Below the pieces are notes generated by a model. The model ran no database searches. It was given only the letters and a program-made list of their open reading frames with translations, and was not told where the DNA came from. From Diplonema japonicum (lineage: Eukaryota; Euglenozoa; Diplonemea; Diplonemida; Diplonemidae): a stretch of 64,000 bases of DNA. Shown here piece after piece: positions 12,153 through 22,111 of this stretch (position 1 is the stretch's first letter; the number at the start of each line of letters is the position of its first letter). Location: assembly GCA_964019335.1 (NCBI GenBank), contig OZ025694.1:186001-250000 (forward strand), in the 5' to 3' direction. The position numbers and the translations under genes are program-made.

Positions 12153-13028
12153 TTGGTCTTATTTATTCACGGATCACCCTTTAAAAAAAAAAAGAAGAGA
12201 AATAAACCTCTAATTTTGTCCAAAGGGAAAAAGAAAAAAAAGAAATAAAAAAACAATATCCGACCCATCATTTCAATACGAGAAAAAAAAAAAAAAAAGT
12301 GAGAGAAACTGAACAAAGGGGGAAAAAAGAAATATGGGGGGGAAAGAAAAAATAGAAAAATAGGGAGGTGAGCTACTCATGTCTTAAAAACTTTTTCTAA
12401 TTTTCCTCTCCCCCCCTCGTTTTTTTTTGTGCTTTCTTCTCTACTCACTTCTCTCTAAAAAAGTAATCCCTTCCCCTCCTTTTTTTCTTGTTTCCCCCCT
12501 TCCTTTTCCTCTGTCCCCTTTTACAATACACATAAAAAAGGGTGGAAAGCCCCTTGTTTGAAAAAAAAAAAGAAATGTAAAAAAGTACGGATGAAGACAA
12601 AAAGAAATAAAGAATGTAATCTCAATAAGAGAGACATGATTTAAAAGACAAAAAAAAAAAAAAAATGTCTTCCTTTTCCATTTCTTTTTTCTTTCATGCA
12701 TATATTTTTTGTTCTCCTCTTTCTCCTTTTTTTTTTTTTTTTTTTTATGTGTTGCTTTTACGCTTTTTTTTTTTTTTTTTTTTTTTTACCTCTCCTTTTT
12801 TTTTTTTTTTTTTTTTTTGTTTTGTTTTTTTTCTTCTTGGAAATTCTTACCACGATGAATTGTAGGTATTAATTTCCAAATACTTCCTTCCCCCTCCCAG
12901 TTTACTTTTTTTTTTGTCATTTTTATAACCAACATCTTTCAAGAGAAAAAAAAAATCTTTTAAAGGTCGAGGAGGGACGGGGGGAGGGGGAAGGTGGTGG
13001 AAAAAAAAAAAAAAAGGAAAAAAAAATC
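11545..13028. other. Gene-free spacer of 1.5 kb
   Basis: A-, T-, C- and G-homopolymer-rich DNA between the second ABCC gene and the receptor kinase. The frames present encode only Lys/Phe runs. No RNA gene or repeat is recognised. The last 40 bases are a purine-rich leader to the kinase ATG. Confidence 0.6.
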
Positions 13029-16000
13029 ATGACAATGCACATAATAATGGCAGCGACGGTACTAACCAACCTGTGGTGGAACGAGACGGGGTTTCCAAAC
13101 TGGGGGAACGTGACCATACCCCCAAACATGACCGTGTCTGTATTTTCTACCGATTGGAACGAGACCTCAAACGTGGGCTTCTCGTCACTAAAAGTACAAG
13201 GCGTCCTAAATATAATAATCGATGGCCACATAACCATGGCAACCAATGATCTCCAAGTAACAGGAACCCTGAACATCCAGAAAATTCGGTATCTTGACTT
13301 CGTTTTCAACCTTCATGCGTTGTACATCACCGTGTTCGGTTCCCTTTTTGTGATCATAGACAAGCACGAACTAAATGTACCATACATTCTCCCAACGGCC
13401 CCCATCACCTTCGGGGCAACTCAGATTGACATACCACATGGAGACATCACCACAAACTTCTCTGGAGAGGCCATCATAACCGACGGCATTCTTACTCAAA
13501 CCGCCATGATCTCGCAAACGGACTATCAAAACTCTATATTGTACCTTACTACACCTATCGAAGAGTCGTTCTCTTCCGAGGCTTACGTTATACCTAACAT
13601 ACAACCTGTTAGAATACACAAAGCAAGCATAACAATCTACGGTGTGCTTGACATGCAAAGTACGTACCTCATCGACTCGACTGTGTACGTGCAAGAGCAG
13701 TCCAAAGCAAAAATCACGTACTGCTCGTTGGAAGGCGGTGGCGGTATCTCATTACGTGCATATTATTCGTCGATAGAGATGAATGTTATCCATAAAACGA
13801 CGGCAGGTCCATGCGTTAATATAGATACCCACGCGGGGAGTAATGTCTCCCGAAATTTCTGCGCCTCGCCGCGTTATTATTCCGGATTTTACCAGAACAG
13901 GTTGGGCTGCGGCTTCACGGACAACCTCGTTTTCGACGGTGTGTACGGATTCGTGGTGTCTACCGAAGCACTTACGAATTTGCTAAACGACCCTTATCAA
14001 GGTCTCTGGAGCAACAACAAAGCCCGGTTCCTCCATGTCGGTTTGCAAATAGGCGGGATACTTGGACCGGACGGGTACTACCATTCTCCGGGAAGCTACC
14101 ACGACCCTTACTCAATACCAATTGCGGTATTCACAGATTATGTCGGGTTGTATAATAATTTCGGGGTGGTGTCGTACTCTGCCATGATAATTCTACGGAG
14201 CTTCTACCTGGGGGGGAATTCGTATGCTGCAGATCTTGATGGGTACGCCAAACTGCAGGACGGTGTGATGTCTGGTTATCCTGAAAAGCTGCCGTTTGGT
14301 ATATTATACCCCAGCACGAGAAGCGTCATAAAGATAAGCAACCTCACGGCAAACTGGTTTAAGAATGCGAGTTGTCCGAAATGTGATGAACCGGACTCGT
14401 CGTACTTCCAGCCAAGCCTCTTTGCTGTTAGGAACGAGACATTTTACAAAACCCCAGGGCTGCTTTCTGTTTCTGGTCTGAACATGGCGAACACTGACAC
14501 GATGATGGCGTGGAAACCACACAGCACCTATCCCTCAACTAGCCTTTTTGTGTTTCTTGAAATGACGGACACGAACTTGATATACTCACCGAATAGAACA
14601 TGGTGGTCTGGCTGTAATGCATATCTGTGCCAGCAGAACGATAACGTTTATACATGCCCTCGAACAGCGACGCCTGCCTTGATCAACATCACGCTCGACG
14701 TGCTTGCTAAATGTTCACTGTCGGAGCCTTACAATTGTTTCCCGTTAGTCGCGGTTCCGTGGGGAGGCCCGCAGATTTATCAGATTCCCATTAATATCAC
14801 GGAAACCCCGGAGTTGGAACTTCCTTCCAACATGGGATGGCATTTCGACTTTTTAGGTGTCCGTAAAAAGTTCACCGTCAACCCCATCAGGGTTCAGGAC
14901 TGGGTCATTTTATCGTTCACAATTCCAAGGAACCTCGAAGTAACCGTGACTCAAAGGCAATTCATATTACCCGAAAAAAAACTCGGATCGGTAACGGTGT
15001 GCGACTCAACTTGTTGGGTTCGCATCGAAAACACACTGTATTTAAACCCGCAGCAACCGACGGAGTTTAGAAAAGCGTACGATGGGACCCTCCTTCCACA
15101 ATGGGACGATTCGGGTGACGCTCCAATCGATATTGAGGTAGCTTGCGATGGAATGGGAATGAACTGCTTGCAAGGTGCTCCACGAGAGGTACCCGTTCGA
15201 GACATCTGTGCAGGTACAGGAATTACCATGGAGACAGAAGCGCCTGATACATCGTCGCCGGACACAAGGGCCCCGATAACGGGTGTGCCCGCAACAGATA
15301 CCCCGATAACTTTCCCCCCGCCGTCTTCTAGTTCTTCTCTTTCTTCCTCCCTTAGTATAGTAGTTGGTTTAGGTGCTGGGTTGTTTGTGTGTGCTGTTCT
15401 AGCCGCATGGTACTTCTGGTATTTCAAACGGAAATACCAGGGCGAGGACGATTCGTCGCAAGATAACGCGACAGAATTTCTCGTCAATGAAACGCACTCC
15501 ACAGAAATGTTCGCTCTCGACCAGGAACAGTCCCTCCTGCACAACGAGGAATGGGTTGTCGGACCGCGCCTCGGAAAAGGAGCATACGGCACTGTATACA
15601 AAGCCCTCCTCGCCAACACCGGTTCGTTCATAGCCGTAAAGGTCATACCCATGTCCGGCGAGACAGAACTCGCTCGAAAGGAGGTCGACAGTATGAACAA
15701 CCTGTCCCATCCTAACATCGTTCCCTTCTACGGGTCGCAGGTCATTGGTTCGCAGTTCTGTATCAAAATGGAATACATGTCGGGTGGTTCATTGGGGGTT
15801 CTGATCAAGGAAAAGGGCAACCTCTCCATCGAGAGAGCCAAGTCTTTTACACAGCAAATCACACTCGGTCTGGAATATCTCCATGGAAGGCAAATTGTGC
15901 ATCGTGACGTGAAAGGCGAAAATGTTTTAATTGATGGGTCAGGGGTGATTGTAAAATTAACAGACTTCGGATGTAGCAAAGTGTTGACGCAGAGCCGTGG

Positions 16001-16337
16001 TGGGCTTACTGTTGTCGGGACTCCAAGATGGATGGCCCCCGAGGTCATCATGGCCGTGGATGATGGTTCTCAATACCCCGCTGACGTCTGGAGCCTTGCG
16101 TGCACTACGTGTGAGATGCTTACTGGAGAGCCTCCATGGCCTGCTTTCGATACTGCTTATTCGGCTATGTACTACATCGCCAGGCACGAGCCACAAATTC
16201 CTGCCACGCTTGACTCCGGAACGCGTTCCTTCCTTGAAGCTACTCTTGTTAAGAATCCTACATCTCGACCGACCTGCACGGACCTTGTTTCGCACCCTTG
16301 GCTACTTGACAGTCCTCTATCCTCCCCCGCGGCGTGA
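13029..16337 (+). CDS. Transmembrane receptor-like protein kinase with beta-helix-type ectodomain
   Basis: A 1102-residue single-exon type I membrane kinase. Residues ~1-15 are hydrophobic and may be a signal peptide. Residues ~20-770 form a beta-rich, Asn-glycosylation-rich ectodomain; its start (WNETGFPNWGNVTIP, then repeated VxGxLxI strands) resembles G8 and right-handed beta-helix modules. A Thr/Pro/Ser stalk precedes a TM helix at ~775-798 (SIVVGLGAGLFVCAVLAAWY). The kinase domain (~840-1095) is complete: glycine loop GKGAYGTVY, lysine K871, HRDVKGEN with D960, DFG D979, GTPRWMAPE, and DVWSLACT. HRDVKGEN and GTPRWMAPE suggest a Ser/Thr kinase of the STE11/MEKK type. The likely role is sensing an extracellular, perhaps glycan, ligand. 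Ligand and pathway are unknown. Confidence 0.92.
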   Translation: MTMHIIMAATVLTNLWWNETGFPNWGNVTIPPNMTVSVFSTDWNETSNVGFSSLKVQGVLNIIIDGHITMATNDLQVTGTLNIQKIRYLDFVFNLHALYITVFGSLFVIIDKHELNVPYILPTAPITFGATQIDIPHGDITTNFSGEAIITDGILTQTAMISQTDYQNSILYLTTPIEESFSSEAYVIPNIQPVRIHKASITIYGVLDMQSTYLIDSTVYVQEQSKAKITYCSLEGGGGISLRAYYSSIEMNVIHKTTAGPCVNIDTHAGSNVSRNFCASPRYYSGFYQNRLGCGFTDNLVFDGVYGFVVSTEALTNLLNDPYQGLWSNNKARFLHVGLQIGGILGPDGYYHSPGSYHDPYSIPIAVFTDYVGLYNNFGVVSYSAMIILRSFYLGGNSYAADLDGYAKLQDGVMSGYPEKLPFGILYPSTRSVIKISNLTANWFKNASCPKCDEPDSSYFQPSLFAVRNETFYKTPGLLSVSGLNMANTDTMMAWKPHSTYPSTSLFVFLEMTDTNLIYSPNRTWWSGCNAYLCQQNDNVYTCPRTATPALINITLDVLAKCSLSEPYNCFPLVAVPWGGPQIYQIPINITETPELELPSNMGWHFDFLGVRKKFTVNPIRVQDWVILSFTIPRNLEVTVTQRQFILPEKKLGSVTVCDSTCWVRIENTLYLNPQQPTEFRKAYDGTLLPQWDDSGDAPIDIEVACDGMGMNCLQGAPREVPVRDICAGTGITMETEAPDTSSPDTRAPITGVPATDTPITFPPPSSSSSLSSSLSIVVGLGAGLFVCAVLAAWYFWYFKRKYQGEDDSSQDNATEFLVNETHSTEMFALDQEQSLLHNEEWVVGPRLGKGAYGTVYKALLANTGSFIAVKVIPMSGETELARKEVDSMNNLSHPNIVPFYGSQVIGSQFCIKMEYMSGGSLGVLIKEKGNLSIERAKSFTQQITLGLEYLHGRQIVHRDVKGENVLIDGSGVIVKLTDFGCSKVLTQSRGGLTVVGTPRWMAPEVIMAVDDGSQYPADVWSLACTTCEMLTGEPPWPAFDTAYSAMYYIARHEPQIPATLDSGTRSFLEATLVKNPTSRPTCTDLVSHPWLLDSPLSSPAA

Positions 16338-16354
16338 AAAAAAAAAAAAAAAGT

Positions 16355-16398
16355 AGGCGATCCTGTCACATACTGCAGGTTTCCCTTCAAAGACATCT
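16355..16398 (+). repeat. Dispersed repeat R2, copy 1
   Basis: The block TAGGCGATCCTGTCACATAC and about 20 following bases recur at 55924-55963 with few changes. Here it lies directly after the kinase stop; the other copy lies directly after a LINE 3' remnant. It is probably retroelement-derived. Confidence 0.7.
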
Positions 16399-16449
16399 TT
16401 TTTTTATAAATTAATATGACTTGGTTTTTTTTTTTTTTTTTTTTTTCAG

Positions 16450-16704
16450 GTGGTGGGGATAACATGGAAATATAAAGAAGTACATCAGATGTGTTGTTCG
16501 CTGTTGACCACCCACCGGTAGCGCCCAAGTGGAAGAAGCAGATGCTCTGGGTGGCGAACAGGCAGCAAACTACACGGGCTCAGAATCTTGGTTACCCGGG
16601 GCGCCCCGGCTGGGGTTGAGCTACACACCGCACGCATTAAGGACACGACGCGGAACGCAGAAGAAGCTACAGCTAGGCCGAGGAGCGCCCCCTGTAATCA
16701 AGTA
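16450..16704 (+). repeat. Dispersed repeat, copy B (partner at 5665-5856)
   Basis: Same element as copy A with extra sequence in the middle. The downstream 90-base block is open in one frame and differs from copy A only at synonymous positions. It lies 275 bp before a truncated LINE fragment. Confidence 0.75.
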
Positions 16705-16978
16705 AATGGTGCTTGTGCAGGGTGCCCCCACCGGCTTCCTTTAAATCATCGAGTTTTTTTTTTGTTTGAAGTTTTTCCTCCTTCTCTACTCCCCCCCTCT
16801 TTTTTTTTTCCGTTTTTTTTTTCCCCCCCTAATTATTCTTTTTTTTCCGCTTTTTTTCTCTTTCTTTTTTTTTTTTCTCTGGTTCTGTTTCTTTTTTTTT
16901 CTTCTTTTCTTCTCTTCCACCTTTCGTTTTTGTTTCCCCTAATGACTCCGTTGAGATTTGTACCGTTTTTTTTTTTTC

Positions 16979-17690
16979 GGGATCATTCCAAGGGGCGCAA
17001 CGGGGGCTGCGAAGCAACAGGCGGCAGTCGTGCAACGATACCTGTTGGATGTCGTGTCAAGACGAGACGCCAGAGCGGCTGAACGGAGCACCAGGATCCT
17101 CACCACCAACCCGTGGGATGAGATCACAACGGGGAAGCAGCACACTGTGCCCACAGTGGAGCTGTTGAAATCGAACGGAGCGTCGGGAAAGGTCCTAATG
17201 TTCTACATGAAGGGCGTCCTCAGGTGGCTGAAAAGCCTAAGATGGTACGCAGGCAGGAAGTTGACGTCCGTCACGACGATGGAACTCGCAGTAGACTATG
17301 AGCAGGCCACCCGGCAGTCCTTGGCTGGACCCCTCGACGACCAGGACTGGCTCACAGAGAAGGCTGGAAGGATGCGATACATCTTAGGACGTATTCAGAA
17401 ATGCACAGCAAAGAGTGGGAAGAATGCTTTCCCCGCCAACGCAAAGACAAGGGTACACACCCTTCGACATCTTGGGGGCCCGACGACACACGGCTACGAC
17501 AGGAGACCACTCTTCTCCTCGAGCCAAACCGCCCCCTACCTAGCACGACTCCAAGCAATGTTTCTCGCCCAGATGCCGTCCATCTCATCGCGACAAACAG
17601 CCACTGCAGGCACCAGACAGCAACCGCAGAACGGTGACCGATTAGTGTGAATTTCTCCCTGAACGGTGAGCACCCACCCGCACACCGAAA
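16979..17690 (+). mobile_element. 5'-truncated LINE fragment (C-terminus of ORF2 and 3' tail)
   Basis: The frame from about 16979 to 17650 aligns along its length with the C-terminus of the larger element at 34.2-40.6 kb. Shared motifs include YLLDVVSRRDA versus YLLEVVTRRDA, GGPTTHGYDRRP in both, and a final GTRQQPQNGD versus GTRQSPQNGD. Divergence is considerable, so it is an older or separate subfamily copy. It lacks the endonuclease and reverse transcriptase, as expected of abortive target-primed insertion. The tail after the stop contains the family signature GGTGAGC. Confidence 0.88.
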
Positions 17691-17777
17691 TTTATCAAAT
17701 TTTTTTTTTTTCACAGGTTTTTTTCTCTTACACACACCAAACAAAAAAAAAAAAAAAAAAAAAAAAAAACAAAAAAC

Positions 17778-18743
17778 ATGACATTCCCGCAGTACAACGG
17801 GCTGGATGACCTGAGAAAGCGGAGCCAGCTGCAGCTCGGGGAGTGGCGAGCGAACAAATCGTTCCAGGACGAGTGGTTTGCGTGCAGGAAGAAGGTGTAC
17901 CTCACGACGGAGAAGAAGTGCAAGAAGGAGAAGAAGGAGGAGGGGGCAAAGAGGGAGAAGGCCGTGATGGAGTTCGTCTATGTCGTCATGCGCAGCGAGG
18001 AAGAGTTCAGCAAAATGTTCCGCGTGGAGCGCAACCGTCTAATAGACCAACACAACAGGGGAGAGGCAGGCACCGCATCCACAGCCGGAACAGCAGACCG
18101 CGAACAAGAGGGAGACCGCGTCGTTCTTGACATCTGGGACATTCCCACAGTACCGTCATTCTACCTGTTGCACAAGGACCAGGCGTACAAAGGGGTACGA
18201 GTGAGAATCAGCATGCACACCCCTGTAGAAAAGCTCGGAAAGACAATCTGGCTCCACCAACACTTACAGCAGTTTAGCTACATGGTGCCCTCTTACCTTG
18301 TAACTCAGTACGTTGCAGACATCTACAGCGCACTTCGAACCCAGCAAAAAAAAGGGAAGGATAAGAGAGGGCCTGCGCTCATTGACAGTATGCACAAGGC
18401 CCACCTTGGGTATATGGGGAAATTCCAAGAGGAGAGGGTGAAGTTGGACAATCTGGCGAAAAGGGTAAAACAGCGTGAGGAGGAGAGGAGAATGGCAGCT
18501 TCGTCATCGGGTGAAGCGAAAGCCGCGAAGGCAGAGGTCACGTTGCTCATTAAGGAGGAGGAGGAAGAACTTCCCCGACCGCCCTCGCCGTCTTGCCTGA
18601 CTGCTTCCTTGCTGCTGGAAGATATTTTGTCGCAGCCGTCCGTGGTCCCCATTGGGGAACCCGTCTCGGCCCCTAAACAGGAACTGAGAGAGCAACCCAT
18701 CATCCCCTTTACCCAGTGGGAGATCTTCCCCCCTCACCCGTGA
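17778..18743 (+). CDS. Uncharacterised protein, paralogue of the 21002-22111 product
   Basis: 321 residues with the ATG after an A-rich leader and a poly-T/CACAG acceptor-like site. The N-terminus is charged, with a Lys/Glu-rich helix near 45-65. Residues ~127-190 (PSFYLLHKDQAYKGVRVRIS, then LHQHLQ and PSYL) match residues ~117-180 of the protein 2.3 kb downstream. A likely coiled coil (~205-245) follows, then an acidic/proline-rich tail (LLIKEEEEELPRPPSPS, SLLLEDILSQP). No Pfam family is recognised; the shared core is short enough to be a small protein- or lipid-binding module. The two genes look like an ancient tandem duplication now separated by a piggyBac insertion. It is soluble by composition. 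Function unknown. Confidence 0.85.
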   Translation: MTFPQYNGLDDLRKRSQLQLGEWRANKSFQDEWFACRKKVYLTTEKKCKKEKKEEGAKREKAVMEFVYVVMRSEEEFSKMFRVERNRLIDQHNRGEAGTASTAGTADREQEGDRVVLDIWDIPTVPSFYLLHKDQAYKGVRVRISMHTPVEKLGKTIWLHQHLQQFSYMVPSYLVTQYVADIYSALRTQQKKGKDKRGPALIDSMHKAHLGYMGKFQEERVKLDNLAKRVKQREEERRMAASSSGEAKAAKAEVTLLIKEEEEELPRPPSPSCLTASLLLEDILSQPSVVPIGEPVSAPKQELREQPIIPFTQWEIFPPHP

Positions 18744-18909
18744 GTAAAATGGAGCAGCGCAATGAGTAAATCTTATATATATATTTTTTTCTCTTTTTTT
18801 TTGTTAAATATAACGCTCGTTGCGCAACAAATGAAGCGCCAAAAAAAAAAAAAAAAAAAAAAAAAACTTGTTTTTTTTTTACTATTATTATTATTATTTT
18901 CATTGTTAA

Positions 18910-20647
18910 CCCATAACACTCCAAGGCGCAAATATTTGTCGTTTTGAAAAATCGTTTTTTTCTCTAAGTACTTTTTCGTCCCCACGACCCCTGGATCTCC
19001 AAGAACGACTATAGTGAGGAGTTATTTTCAACTGCAATTCATGTTGCACTGCATCACTTTACCTTCCGAGTGGATACGAAAAAACGCAAAATAACGGGTG
19101 TGCAAACTATGTCCAAAAAACGCAAAGGTAAAGCCAAAACAGCTACGGACGAGGTCCAACCTTCATGGGTAAGGGAGTTGGTACCCATAGAGACCATAAA
19201 ATAGGCCGGTGGGGGGAAAAAAGCTGTCCAACCTGACAACGCAAAATGCTTATTCCTTCGGTTTTTTTGATAAGAAGTTCACAGACGTCATCCAAGAAGA
19301 GACAAACAAGCATAAGGACGCTGAGATTGATAAGATTTCGACCCAGGACTCCACCGCTTTCTCGGATTGAGCATTATAATGGGTTTGCGGCGTGCCCAGA
19401 ATTAGCAAACGTATTGGTCCACAGGACCCATGAAAATCCCCCTTTTCAGTAACACGAAGCCCAGGAGACGCTACCAGGAAATTAAAAGTAGCCTCCACTT
19501 CACTCACACAGAAGAGTCAAACGGTGATGTGTTGTGGAAGACACGAGGGTTTCTGGACAGAATTGGTAACAAGTGGGCAAAAACAGCAGTGCCAGGAAAA
19601 TATTTAAGCATTGACGAGACACTCGTACCGTCACGGGGCAATTGGGGGGGCTTGGGGTCTACTGTCCTCTCAAGCGTAAGAGATATGGCATAAAAATATA
19701 CTGCCTAAACTGCGTGAGCACGGGTTATCTTTCGCGTTTTCACATCCACGCCACCAAAATCGAGGGGCACGCACTTGAAGATTTCAGTGTGGTGGAAAAG
19801 GTGGTGCTGGGGTTAACGGGGGATTATCGGGGAACGACAACACGGTAGTTTGCAATAACTACTTTTCGACTGTGGGTCTGGCCGAAGCCCTGTGAAAAAA
19901 CTGTGAGGGGGCTTGCATTTCGTTGGAGTGTTGCGGACTCTTCTGGTGGGCCCTAGAAGTGACAATAGTTAACTGCCTTGCACTTTAAATAAAATATGGT
20001 TAGGGTTCAGCCAAAGAGATACAAAACCCTGGCTGCTTTTAAAGAGCGCTTTCGAGAGAGCCTAAATGATGGGTCCAGCGTTGCAAAAACACCACTCCCG
20101 GCACCCAACTAGTGGTGCACACACACCCGACACCCCAGATTACACCAAACGTGACCACCAACCACTCAAAGGGGGCAACTCCAGGTTCTGCAGGTTGAAA
20201 GGATGACACAAAACGCACAATCTACAAATGCTACACCTGTAACCAACACCTCTGTCCAAATAAGTGCTTTTTTCGTACCACTCTTCCATCACCCCAAAAA
20301 GGCTTCTTGACGATTTCGAGGCCGATATTCCACCCGCAAATAGGCACTTCTCTCGGTCTGAGACATCTGAGGGGTCCTGATGCTGCTTTTTTTGTCCCAA
20401 GATGCTCAATTTACACCCCCCCGTGCACAACCCATTTTGACATGGTCGTTTTTGAGCACCCTACGGCCATTCAACTCTTCATCCCCTTTGTATTTTTATT
20501 AATTTTTGAGCTTTTTTTTAAATTTTCCTGGTCCAAAAAACCCGTTTTACCTGCAAACGGGGGTTAAATGCTGCCATTTTCCCCGTCAAATTATGAAAAG
20601 GAGCAAAAAAGGGACCCCTATGTAGATAGGCCCCGGAGTGTTATGGG
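18910..20647 (+). mobile_element. piggyBac-family DNA transposon, end-complete but defective
   Basis: The element is bounded by CCCATAACACTCC (18910-18922) and its perfect inverse GGAGTGTTATGGG (20635-20647). Both sides are flanked by TTAA (18906-18909 and 20648-20651), the target duplication of piggyBac elements. Total length is 1738 bp, shorter than autonomous relatives. The interior holds a frame-broken piggyBac transposase on the + strand. Confidence 0.93.
19430..20430 (+). pseudogene. piggyBac transposase pseudogene
   Basis: Fragments of the DDE_Tnp_1_7 domain in successive frames. The first has a helical block and the first catalytic Asp in PGKYLSIDETLVPSRGN (Asp at ~19613). After a frame shift near 19640 comes KRYGIKIYCLNCVSTGYLS. 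A third piece, VVCNNYFSTVGL (~19848-19880), aligns with the second catalytic region, where the usual DN reads NN, so a catalytic Asp is lost. A stop follows soon after. Near 20215-20280 another frame has the C-terminal cysteine cluster (YTCNQHLCPNKCF). With frame breaks and a catalytic substitution it cannot encode an active transposase, though the ends could still be mobilised by a relative. Confidence 0.88.
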
Positions 20648-20688
20648 TTAAGGAAATAAAAGAAGGCTCGAGCACACTACCTTTATCC

Positions 20689-20732
20689 CCCCCCCCCCAC
20701 ACACACTCACACACACACACACACACACACCC
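20689..20732. repeat. C-run and (CA)n microsatellite
   Basis: A short cytosine run followed by about 15 CA units, just outside the piggyBac right end and upstream of the next gene. Confidence 0.9.
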
Positions 20733-21001
20733 CTTAGCATATCTTTTGGGTATCGCAAAACAAAAACAAAAAAGGAGGGGCCGAGCGTTTTTCTATTTTT
20801 TTTAAAGTATCCCTCTCTTTTTCTATTAAAAACCAGTATAATCTCTATTTTCTTTTTTTTTTTTTTTTTTTTAAACATCTCTCTCTCTCTTACTTTATTT
20901 ACTCTATTCTCTTTTTTTTTATTATTTTTTTTTTTCGTTCTTCTGTTCGTTAACCCCAGCCCACAAAAAAAAAGAGAAAAAAAAAAAAAAAAAAAACCAT
21001 C

Positions 21002-22111
21002 ATGGTGCTTATAGACCGCGACGTCACGAGCTACCCCGAGTACGCAGACGTGAGAATTCTGTGCAGAGACTGGGGTCTGGGGGAAGCACACCATCAGATC
21101 GAACTCGGGCTTGACAAAGACTGGTGGTTCCCAGTAACGAGGACGCTTCCCTACAGCCAAGGGTCCACAAGCAGCATCGAAGAGGTGTACATCATTGTAA
21201 AAAGACCCTACGGGGGTGACAACTACAAAGCAGAGAGCGGGGGGAAGGTCCTATATGTAGGAAAGGGCGACAGAAAGGAAGTCGTTTTCTCCACCCAACA
21301 GGAAAAGGGAAAAAGGAAGCTCGTTGTCCAAGAGTCAAACCCTGTGAAGTCCTTCTACCTCCGCTACAAGGGAGAATCCTACCGAGGGTACCGCTACTTC
21401 ATTCAGCTAAACTACGAGGGTGAGACGAAGAACAAGGTGACGGTTCATCAATTCCTTCAGGAATACCTCTCCGAGGCGCACCCTGTTGTGTTCCCATCAT
21501 ACTTCAAGGTTTTGGTGGACCTGGTCAAGAATGGAGGATGCGATGCACCTGAGATCCGCACCACATTGCTGAAACAGTTTAAAAAATCCATCCTTGCCTT
21601 CAGGCAGCTTCAAAAGGCGGAACACCAGGCTTTGCAGCAACAGCAGCAGCTGAACCAGCAGATATCTCAAGGAACAAATATTACTGTTCTGCGATCGGAC
21701 CTACCGACCGACTCTGGGGTGGCTGTGGTGGTGGAACACGTCGAGGAGACCCCTCCAAGGGAAACTCTTACCACCATTCAGAAGAGCCCATCTAACGAAT
21801 GCACTTCCCCGAACCTCTTGGACTTCGATGCAAGTGGTGGGGACGTTTCTGACGCACCGGAAACAGACCCTGTGCTGGAGAGTATTTTGCAGAACAGCAA
21901 TGCTCTTAGGTCGGTCAGCCCCGCTCCTGGTGCCTTGCGGCACCAGGTGACAGAGGTGCCCAACCTTTTCCCTGATGGGACCATCACCCCTCCGCCAGAG
22001 GCAGTCCCTTCGTCCACGGTGCCTGCGGAAGCCGATCCTAAAGCGTCATGGATTGATTTTAGCCAGCAGCCTACCCAACAGGAACGAAAGAGTATGGCGG
22101 CGGGAGATTGA
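21002..22111 (+). CDS. Uncharacterised protein with clathrin-box-like motif, paralogue of the 17778-18743 product
   Basis: 369 residues; the ATG lies at the end of a 20-base A run. The N-terminal ~110 residues have mixed beta/helix composition. Residues ~117-180 (KSFYLRYKGESYRGYRYFIQ, then VHQFLQEYL and FPSYFKVLVDLV) match the upstream paralogue. A Gln-rich helix (~200-220) follows, then a long disordered Ser/Thr/Pro tail. The tail contains LLDFD, which fits the clathrin-box consensus (L, hydrophobic, any, hydrophobic, acidic), and acidic stretches typical of endocytic adaptors. No family is recognised; an adaptor-like role in membrane traffic is inference from the motif only. Confidence 0.85.
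   Translation: MVLIDRDVTSYPEYADVRILCRDWGLGEAHHQIELGLDKDWWFPVTRTLPYSQGSTSSIEEVYIIVKRPYGGDNYKAESGGKVLYVGKGDRKEVVFSTQQEKGKRKLVVQESNPVKSFYLRYKGESYRGYRYFIQLNYEGETKNKVTVHQFLQEYLSEAHPVVFPSYFKVLVDLVKNGGCDAPEIRTTLLKQFKKSILAFRQLQKAEHQALQQQQQLNQQISQGTNITVLRSDLPTDSGVAVVVEHVEETPPRETLTTIQKSPSNECTSPNLLDFDASGGDVSDAPETDPVLESILQNSNALRSVSPAPGALRHQVTEVPNLFPDGTITPPPEAVPSSTVPAEADPKASWIDFSQQPTQQERKSMAAGD

Noticed and set aside
16450-16704. Dispersed repeat as a tRNA-derived SINE (A-box-like AGCGCCC(A/G)AGTGG)
   Set aside because: No convincing B box or poly-A tail; the silent-only substitutions fit a coding fragment better.
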